Virus record (IMG/VR): IMGVR_UViG_3300036835_000136
Span: 1 to 42,052 of that record
DNA length: 42,052 bases
Direction: 5' to 3' (one strand)
Source: a virus
Shown here: positions 37,668-42,052 of the stretch, piece after piece
Layout: every line of letters begins with the position of its first letter
How positions within the stretch are numbered: the first letter of the stretch is position 1
Position numbers and translations under genes: made by a program
The notes under the pieces: model-generated
Told to the model about the DNA's origin: nothing
Databases searched by the model: none
The model's input: only the letters and a program-made list of their open reading frames with translations

Positions 37668-37678
37668 GCGCGAGACGA

Positions 37679-38224
37679 CTATCCCGCGCGCTTTTCGGCG
37701 CCCTCCTCCTCTGGCGGAAGCAACTCGCGCTCCCACTGGCGAAGGGAATAGCCCGGCGGACGTGGCGGACGTGGCCGCGACATCTCTATCGCCTGCCGGA
37801 TCATCCCCAACTTGCCGAGCGCCTCATGACGCCGCGTGACTTGTGCGGCGGTCAATTCATCACGGCGCGCATAGATCAGCTTGTTGGCGCCCTGGACGTT
37901 CGCCCGGCGCATCTCTCTCACTGCTTTGCGCTCCGCGACCTCCGCCGTATCCTGCTGCGCGATGACCTTGTAGCCACGCGCATGCAGACTCTCGACATGA
38001 ATCCCATGCGCGATCAGCAGTTGCGCGCGCCATGCCTCCACGCGGCGCATGCGGACGATCTGCCATGCCTGAAATTTGTCTGTCTGGCGCGGCTTACTTC
38101 CCACGCCCAGCGCAGAATCAAGCCAGGCATGGGTAAAGACATGTTCAGCTTTGGCCGTCTCAGCGGCGATCAGCGCGGCATGATTGACGATCTCTTGCTC
38201 AGTCTGTTCTATCTCGTCTGACAT
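37679..38224 (-). CDS. Conserved-looking phage protein of unknown function
   Basis: ATG 38224 follows AAGGAGGAAT; the frame to 38290 is not used. The 181-residue protein has a helical start (EIEQTEQEIVNHAALIAAETAKAEHVFTHAWLDSALGVGSKPRQTDKFQAWQIVRMRRVEAWRAQLLIAHGIHVES). A charged middle (GYKVIAQQDTAEVAERKAVREMRRA) and a Pro/Arg-rich tail follow. I recall similar proteins in other phages next to replication genes, without known function. It is paired with the gene at 38229 (four-base gap), and the two are bracketed by the GG arrays. Confidence 0.6.
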   Translation of the reverse strand: MSDEIEQTEQEIVNHAALIAAETAKAEHVFTHAWLDSALGVGSKPRQTDKFQAWQIVRMRRVEAWRAQLLIAHGIHVESLHARGYKVIAQQDTAEVAERKAVREMRRANVQGANKLIYARRDELTAAQVTRRHEALGKLGMIRQAIEMSRPRPPRPPGYSLRQWERELLPPEEEGAEKRAG

Positions 38225-38228
38225 CCGG

Positions 38229-38819
38229 CTATTCCTCCTTGCGCCCTGTGAGCGCAACGGTGAAGCGGCCATGCGTTGGGCGATAATCACCTAAGCCAAC
38301 GCGCCGTCCTGCCGTCTCCAAAATGCGGCAGATGTCTTCAGGGTCAATCAACTCGCCATCCACTGAGAGCGAGAATGACGCCGACCAGTCAAGGAAAATC
38401 GGGCGCGCCCGATTGACTGTGCGGCCCATGACGCGCGCCGGGCGAAGATCAAAGAATCGCCCGTCATCGTAAAGGCCGGTGATGTCGCGTGGTCCGTCGT
38501 AGCGAAGCGGGATACGCGACTCGTCTACCATCACTGCCTCAAGAATGGACTTGCCTTGCTTTGTCTTCTTGGCGGCGTCGCGCAGACATGCCAGCATCAT
38601 TTCAGCCGGGATGTACGGACCTGTCTTGGCGTCGTGATACATCCCTAGCTCCCATTCAATGCGAGCGATTTCGTCCAAGTCTTCTTCGCTCTTGGTTCGC
38701 TTGGCCGTGATTGCCTTGAGTTGTTTCGCCAGCGGCTCGCGCGGATTGACGCCTCGGTTAGAGTGCATCAGAAATGGCGCAGTGCCGGTAATCGTGAACT
38801 GTAATTGCTCGATTGCCAT
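38229..38819 (-). CDS. Conserved phage protein, possible RAMP-like fold
   Basis: A 196-residue protein: LQFTITGTAPFLMHSNRGVNPREPLAKQLKAI at the start, GPYIPAEMMLACLRDAAKKTKQGKS in the middle, then WSASFSLSVDGELIDPEDICRILETAGRRVGLGDYRPTHGRFTVAL at the end. The closing glycine-rich segment after a helix, with strands on both sides, recalls the glycine loop of RAMP/Cas7-type ferredoxin-like RNA-binding proteins. Similar proteins are familiar in phage genomes as hypothetical proteins. The array E leader lies directly before it and arrays A-D follow its partner gene. An RNA-binding role is inference. Confidence 0.6.
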   Translation of the reverse strand: MAIEQLQFTITGTAPFLMHSNRGVNPREPLAKQLKAITAKRTKSEEDLDEIARIEWELGMYHDAKTGPYIPAEMMLACLRDAAKKTKQGKSILEAVMVDESRIPLRYDGPRDITGLYDDGRFFDLRPARVMGRTVNRARPIFLDWSASFSLSVDGELIDPEDICRILETAGRRVGLGDYRPTHGRFTVALTGRKEE

Positions 38820-38837
38820 GTGGTTGCCTCGTGTCCT

Positions 38838-38949
38838 TTGCGTTTGAGGCCCCGCTATGCTAAAATCCCTGTGCGGGGCAATGTCTCATCTCTCTCACGG
38901 TCTCTCTCCTGCGAACGCTCGTCACACCCAATGGCGAGCGTTTCTCTTT
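38838..38949 (+). ncRNA. Candidate antisense small RNA and its promoter
   Basis: On the plus strand TTGCGT (38838-38843) and TAAAAT (38861-38866, preceded by TGC) are 17 bp apart. A hairpin AACGCTCG/CGAGCGTT (38914-38942) followed by TTTCTCTTT could terminate the transcript, giving an RNA of roughly 75 nt. It would be pyrimidine-rich and antisense to the leader of the gene at 38229. Confidence 0.35.
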
Positions 38950-38981
38950 GGTCTCGCGTTACTCGATAACTGCCTCCATTT

Positions 38982-39051
38982 CCAAGCCGTACCTAGCCAT
39001 GCCAAGCCTCTCCGCGCCCCACCCAACCTCGCCATTCCATACCGAGCCTAG
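38982..39051 (-). repeat. GG-pentad array E
   Basis: GG occurs at all 14 positions spaced five bases from 38982 to 39047. The triplets between them vary (CTC, TAT, AAT, CGA, TTG and so on). The array starts about 20 bases after the stop of the upstream gene and lies in the leader of the gene at 38229. Confidence 0.85.
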
Positions 39052-39071
39052 AGCGGTGACTGAAGCCGGTA

Positions 39072-39314
39072 TCACCCAAGCCTCAGTCGCTTCATCTCGA
39101 CTACTCGGCGTGCCGCCATCGCATCAGTCCGCTGCGCGTATGGCAGAAGAAGCGCAAAGACAAATTCGCCTCCACACTCCATCGTGCCTGCCAGCGAGTA
39201 GCGCGCGCCGGACGTGTCGTCGATGATCGCCAGCGGCGTCTCAGGTGGCGTGTTCACGTCCGGCCATAAGCCAGACTGCGACGGCGTTGCGGGTTGCGGT
39301 TGTGGTTTACGCAT
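39072..39314 (-). CDS. Small early protein of unknown function
   Basis: An 80-residue protein overlapping the preceding gene by eight bases. The N-terminal 30 residues are Pro/Gln-rich and basic. The rest (LAIIDDTSGARYSLAGTMECGGEFVFALLLPYAQRTDAMAARRVVEMKRLRLG) looks like a small alpha/beta unit. Nothing identifies it. It is the last gene before array E. Confidence 0.55.
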   Translation of the reverse strand: MRKPQPQPATPSQSGLWPDVNTPPETPLAIIDDTSGARYSLAGTMECGGEFVFALLLPYAQRTDAMAARRVVEMKRLRLG

Positions 39315-39924
39315 ATACGTAGCCTTTCAGCGGCTCGCTCGGCTTCACGCTCAGCAGCGCGTGGATGAGGTACTCGACGAGGTTGCCCGGCACGTCCACG
39401 CCAGGACCCATCCCAGCAGGCTTTGTCAGCAGCCGGTACGTCTCGCCATCGCAGATGACCAGCAGTTGGTTGTGTCGCCACGCGCCCTCAGCGCCACTGG
39501 CGATCCAGTCCTTGAGCGAGATCGCGTCACCCGGCGGCTGCGCGGTCACCTGTGGCTGTTCGACGATCTCCGTGTTTGTCGTCGGCGTGTCAGAAGCGCG
39601 ATCGTGCTTTTCACTCGTCGCCGGCGAGGGCACGATGGAGAGCGATCCAGCTTTCTTCGCGTCGTTGATTGCCTTCATGGTCATACCAGCCTCGGCGGAC
39701 ACGCGATCGCGGCTCTGTGCGCGCTTCTCATCGCCACGGCAGGCGCGGCAAACATCATCGCGGCGTGTGTGACTTGGATCCACCGTGGCGGCGAACTCGC
39801 TGATCTCGCGCGCATCGAGGGCGATCAGTGCGAAGGCGTGGGCTGCTTTCGTGTGCCCACACTTCATACAGGTGAGATAGGCCGATGGTCGGCCCTTGCC
39901 AGTCAGTGCAGGAGCTGCGCTCAT
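39307..39924 (-). CDS. Zinc-finger early protein of unknown function
   Basis: ATG 39924 overlaps the previous stop (ATGA). The 205-residue protein has CMKCGHTKAAHAF at 19-31 and CRACRGDEKRAQ at about 60, four cysteines of a zinc finger. A disordered Ser/Thr/Pro-rich middle is followed by a C-terminal domain (ISLKDWIASGAEGAWRHNQLLVICDGETYRLL). DNA binding through the finger is likely. Function unknown. Confidence 0.6.
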   Translation of the reverse strand: MSAAPALTGKGRPSAYLTCMKCGHTKAAHAFALIALDAREISEFAATVDPSHTRRDDVCRACRGDEKRAQSRDRVSAEAGMTMKAINDAKKAGSLSIVPSPATSEKHDRASDTPTTNTEIVEQPQVTAQPPGDAISLKDWIASGAEGAWRHNQLLVICDGETYRLLTKPAGMGPGVDVPGNLVEYLIHALLSVKPSEPLKGYVYA

Positions 39925-40265
39925 GCGGTTGCCTCTTCCCAAAGGCTGGGCTGCCCTGTGCAGCCCAGCCTTTCATAGTTGGCGTCGATAATCAGCCGAT
40001 GCATGCTCATGCGCCATGGCGTCGCGAGCCAGCGACCATGCCAATCGAAGAGCGTGAACATGCCGCGCGCGACCTCGTATTTGTAGCCGTTGCGCTTGCC
40101 ACCGCCGACGCTTGTAAACACGCTTCGCTTGAGTTCGTTCGCGCGTCTCCCTTGCTCAAGCAGGCGCCGGACTTCCTCTTTCGCGAACTCGTATGGACTG
40201 TCTTGCTGAAGAGCCGCCTTGTAGCGCTCATTCTGCTTCTGAGTGAATGTTCCTGCGACGGCCAT
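39921..40265 (-). CDS. Early protein of unknown function
   Basis: ATG 40265 overlaps the previous stop (TGATG). The 114-residue protein is basic and mixed alpha/beta: a Lys/Gln/Glu-rich first half (TFTQKQNERYKAALQQDSPYEFAKEEVRRLLEQGRRANELKR) is followed by beta-like GYKYEVARGMFTLFDWHGRWLATPW and a helical end. No family recognised. Confidence 0.55.
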   Translation of the reverse strand: MAVAGTFTQKQNERYKAALQQDSPYEFAKEEVRRLLEQGRRANELKRSVFTSVGGGKRNGYKYEVARGMFTLFDWHGRWLATPWRMSMHRLIIDANYERLGCTGQPSLWEEATA

Positions 40266-40507
40266 CAGCGCCCTCGCTTTCCTGAGCGCCAGTCCCGGCT
40301 CTGTGGACATGTGGCAAAGTGCGAGGTAAAGAGCGGCCAGTTCTCCGGTCCCGGCGTGTCCACACCATCGCGAAGCACGCGATAGCAGCCGTTCTCTATC
40401 ACGATGTTGCCAACAGGGGTGGGCTGCGCATCAATGGGAGCCATCTTGCCGGTGCTGGCGCTGCGCAGCATGATCACGTCGGCCCCGCACGAGCGACACT
40501 TAGGCAT
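40265..40507 (-). CDS. Zinc-ribbon early protein
   Basis: ATG 40507 overlaps the upstream gene's end by eight bases; a frame to 40657 is not needed. The 80-residue protein starts PKCRSCGADVIMLRSASTGKMAPIDAQPTPVGN. This is a common phage zinc-ribbon type with a C-x-x-C...SGK-x-x-P-x-DA pattern, and it has C and H residues later (SHFATCP). It probably binds nucleic acid or acts as a small structural protein in replication. Similar proteins are frequent in actinophage-like early regions. Confidence 0.65.
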   Translation of the reverse strand: MPKCRSCGADVIMLRSASTGKMAPIDAQPTPVGNIVIENGCYRVLRDGVDTPGPENWPLFTSHFATCPQSRDWRSGKRGR

Positions 40508-40739
40508 GGTTTGCCTGCCTCTCGCGATTCCATGCCCGCCGCCTGTGCTCGATGCGCGATGAGAGCGAATCGGCGACATCAGCGAATGCCCGCAATTGGC
40601 CAGCCAGATCACCATCGCGGCGAAGGTCGGAATCGTAGATACCCCAGGTTGCGCCAATCAGCGCTGATCGCAACTGGCGCGCATAATAAACGGCATCCTT
40701 CATCTTCTGGTTGCTGTCGTCTGGCGTTTCGTTGAACAT
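40500..40739 (-). CDS. Small helical early protein
   Basis: ATG 40739 overlaps the stop of the Sak4-like gene (TGATG). The 79-residue protein is helical and charged (NQKMKDAVYYARQLRSALIGATWGIYDSDLRRDGDLAGQLRAFADVADSLSSRIEHRRRAW). Its position after the recombination ATPase suggests an accessory role, but no motif confirms it. Confidence 0.55.
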   Translation of the reverse strand: MFNETPDDSNQKMKDAVYYARQLRSALIGATWGIYDSDLRRDGDLAGQLRAFADVADSLSSRIEHRRRAWNRERQANHA

Positions 40740-41944
40740 CAGTGGCTGCCTTTCCCGCGTGGCAACGTCTTCAGGTCCGGCGTGCGGTCTCGCGCCGCCT
40801 CTGCGTTGTCCAGCGCCTGTAGCGCATCGGCTTTGGTGAATGACTGTCCGTTGAACGTTGCGCTTAGGAAGTCCTCTAGTTCGCCAAGGTTCTTGATACC
40901 GGCGCCCGTCCAGGCTTTGTGGAACTCGGCGTCGCTGTAGGGGTCCCATTCGGCGATGATGCTGTGGTCTTCCTCGACAAACGCGATTTCCGGCTCAGGT
41001 TCTGGCGTTGGCTCTTCCGGCTTCACGATCACACCAGCCTGAAGATTTACCAGCGCCTCGCGTCGGTTGATCTTGTGGAAGTCGCCTTGCTTCACGCCGA
41101 GCCGATCAGCCATCTGCTGGCTGGTCATGCCGAGCTTTCCGCCTGCCCGCACGAACTCACCGATGCCCAGATCATCAGCGGGTGATGCGGATTGTGGCTT
41201 TGGCGCTGGTTTAGGATCTGGCGCTCGATCAAATCTCGGCTCTTCGACGACTGGTGCCTGTTTCTCGACTGTCACGCCGGTCAGCCATGTTCGCAGCGTG
41301 TCTGCGAGCTGGGAGCCAGGCTTGGCGATGACCGCGCCGGTCAATGCAGGGCAGCGCGTCTTCTCGATGGTCAGCGTGTTTTCCTGGTCCAGTTCGCCGA
41401 AGACATCGAACTCGTATTCCAGCCCGTCACGCTGGATAGGCGCGGTACCAACCTTGCGCGGCGCCGCCTTGCCCTTGTCGGTTTGCTCGACGACATATTC
41501 TGTCTTCGTTCGCATCGTGGCGATGATGTGAACACGCGAGCCGGTGATTGCTTCCAGCAGTGCGTTCTCGATGGGCTTGACTTCGCCCCACGCTTGGAAG
41601 CTGTTGCCCTTGCGCTGAACGATCTCCAGGATGCCGCCCTTGCCATTCCAGGCGTGCGTCAGGCTGTCGATCACGATGACCGCATAGCCTTCCGCCTCGG
41701 CGGCGCGAATGGCCTCGACGTATTTCGTGGGGTGGAATGTGTCCATCTCCAGCACATCAAAGTCGAAGAGATCGGCGTACTTTGATGCGCTGCCTCGCTC
41801 GGTGTCGATCACAGCGACGGGCTGACCGCCCGCGATCTCGCGTGCCAGCAGCAGCGCTGTGTATGTCTTGCCACTGCCAGCGGGTCCAGCGAGCGCCATG
41901 CGGAGCTTCGCCGATATCTTGACGGCTTTCTTGAATGCGACCAT
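40739..41944 (-). CDS. Sak4-like RecA/AAA ATPase, recombination
   Basis: A 401-residue ATPase. Walker A is GPAGSGKT at 20-27, and Walker B is AVIVIDSLTHAW with D93. The first 230 residues resemble Sak4-type phage recombinases (AAA_24: RMALAGPAGSGKTYTALLLAREI ... VIDTERGSASKYAD ... FDVLEMDTFHP). Such proteins are Rad51-like and act in phage homologous recombination with a single-strand binding protein. The C-terminus (about 235-401) is a Pro-rich linker plus a helix-turn-helix-like region and an acidic end. No separate, convincing SSB gene was found in the window. Confidence 0.8.
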   Translation of the reverse strand: MVAFKKAVKISAKLRMALAGPAGSGKTYTALLLAREIAGGQPVAVIDTERGSASKYADLFDFDVLEMDTFHPTKYVEAIRAAEAEGYAVIVIDSLTHAWNGKGGILEIVQRKGNSFQAWGEVKPIENALLEAITGSRVHIIATMRTKTEYVVEQTDKGKAAPRKVGTAPIQRDGLEYEFDVFGELDQENTLTIEKTRCPALTGAVIAKPGSQLADTLRTWLTGVTVEKQAPVVEEPRFDRAPDPKPAPKPQSASPADDLGIGEFVRAGGKLGMTSQQMADRLGVKQGDFHKINRREALVNLQAGVIVKPEEPTPEPEPEIAFVEEDHSIIAEWDPYSDAEFHKAWTGAGIKNLGELEDFLSATFNGQSFTKADALQALDNAEAARDRTPDLKTLPRGKGSH

Positions 41945-42052
41945 CAGGCTGCCTCGTATTCTTCGTCGTCCGGGTAGTACCAGAAGAGTGGCTCTTCGCG
42001 AACACCGGTTCTCACGCCATCGAAGATGAAGCCGTTCGCCTCGGCTCGCGCG
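41944..42052 (-). CDS. C-terminal fragment of the split early protein
   Basis: A 36-codon piece entering from the right edge and ending at TGA 41944-41946, which overlaps the ATG of the Sak4-like gene. It reads ARAEANGFIFDGVRTGV and then EEPLFWYYPDDEEYEAA. One base is left over at the edge, which complements the two left over at base 1. Joined to the 1-314 fragment it would complete a 140-residue zinc-ribbon protein. Confidence 0.7.
   Translation of the reverse strand, partial: ARAEANGFIFDGVRTGVREEPLFWYYPDDEEYEAA

Larger units (their letters stand above)
37248..37678 (-). ncRNA. Non-coding region with GG-pentad arrays and hairpins
   Basis: This 431-bp gap between two early genes carries no convincing gene. 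It is almost entirely built of four arrays (A-D) with GG every five bases in the transcript, linked by three similar hairpins and three CAATC linkers, and it would be transcribed within the early operon. The order in the transcript is A, hairpin 1, linker, B, hairpin 2, linker, C, hairpin 3, linker, D, then 33 nt to the endonuclease start. Whether it acts as RNA or DNA is not known. I do not recognise it as a named family. Confidence 0.75.
38820..39071 (-). other. Leader region with array E and hairpins
   Basis: No gene is visible in this 252-bp gap. In the transcript it holds array E, a GTTA/TAAC mini-stem, an 8-bp hairpin (38914-38942) with GGGTG in its loop, a purine-rich GAGAGA stretch, and a GCCCCGC/GCGGGGC hairpin (38849-38879). 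A possible plus-strand promoter and small RNA overlap the last two. Confidence 0.6.

Noticed and set aside
38860-38898. 12-codon leader peptide in the transcript upstream of the 38229 gene
   Set aside because: A GTG start with AGGAG exists, but the frame is too short and has no codon pattern suggesting attenuation.

Overview
This 42,052-base window looks like a complete temperate tailed-phage (siphovirus-type) genome. It carries a long-tail morphogenesis cassette, a tyrosine integrase, an XRE repressor, and phage replication and recombination genes. No host genes are visible at either end. The reading frame of the gene cut at base 1 continues exactly into the gene cut at base 42052, so the molecule is probably circular or circularly permuted. 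The host is probably a moderately GC-rich bacterium. A proline/threonine spacer built on a TPTPTNTP-like pattern in a secreted protein recalls Chloroflexota (perhaps Ktedonobacteria), but this is only a hint.

Layout. (1) 1-3967, minus strand: small early genes (zinc-ribbon proteins, an excisionase-like HTH protein, a membrane protein, a SWIM-finger protein) behind a sigma-70-like promoter at 4011-4040, divergent from the repressor at 4120-4359. (2) 4460-5434: integrase, then a 449-bp gap with operator-like sites and an intrinsic terminator. (3) 5884-9692, plus strand: an accessory island of eight genes (membrane, secreted and zinc-binding proteins) with 10-bp direct-repeat sites. (4) 9749-33249, minus strand: lysis, tail, head and packaging genes. 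In transcription order these are TerS, TerL, portal, a cargo block (24360-28852), MuF, scaffold, capsid, connectors, tail tube, frameshifted tail chaperone, tape measure, hub, fibres, endolysin and holin. A plus-strand moron (16817-17473) interrupts this order between chaperone and tape measure. A bidirectional terminator (9698-9728) separates the late genes from the plus-strand island. (5) 33426-42052, minus strand: nuclease, primase-polymerase/helicase, a phage sigma factor, an endonuclease, two conserved genes of unknown function, small genes and a Sak4-like ATPase. If the ends join, regions 5 and 1 form one early operon of about 12 kb running from the 4.0-kb promoter across the junction to the terminator at 34031-34056.

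The most striking element is non-coding. Two intergenic regions of the early operon (37248-37678 and 38820-39071) bracket the two conserved unknown genes. Both hold arrays in which GG recurs every 5 nt in the transcript while the three intervening bases vary freely. At the larger site four arrays (12, 18, 14 and 12 positions) are joined by three similar hairpins with a GGGTGAAA/GGGTGATT loop, each followed by a CAATC linker. A fifth, perfect 14-position array lies in the leader of the other site. I do not recognise this as a named RNA or repeat family. It may be a scaffold for an oligomeric protein with a 5-nt footprint, or a chain of two-quartet G-quadruplexes.

Genes were called from reading frames, Shine-Dalgarno sites and overlaps (ATGA, GTGA and TGATG junctions are pervasive). 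Functions rest on recognisable motifs only; no database search was possible.
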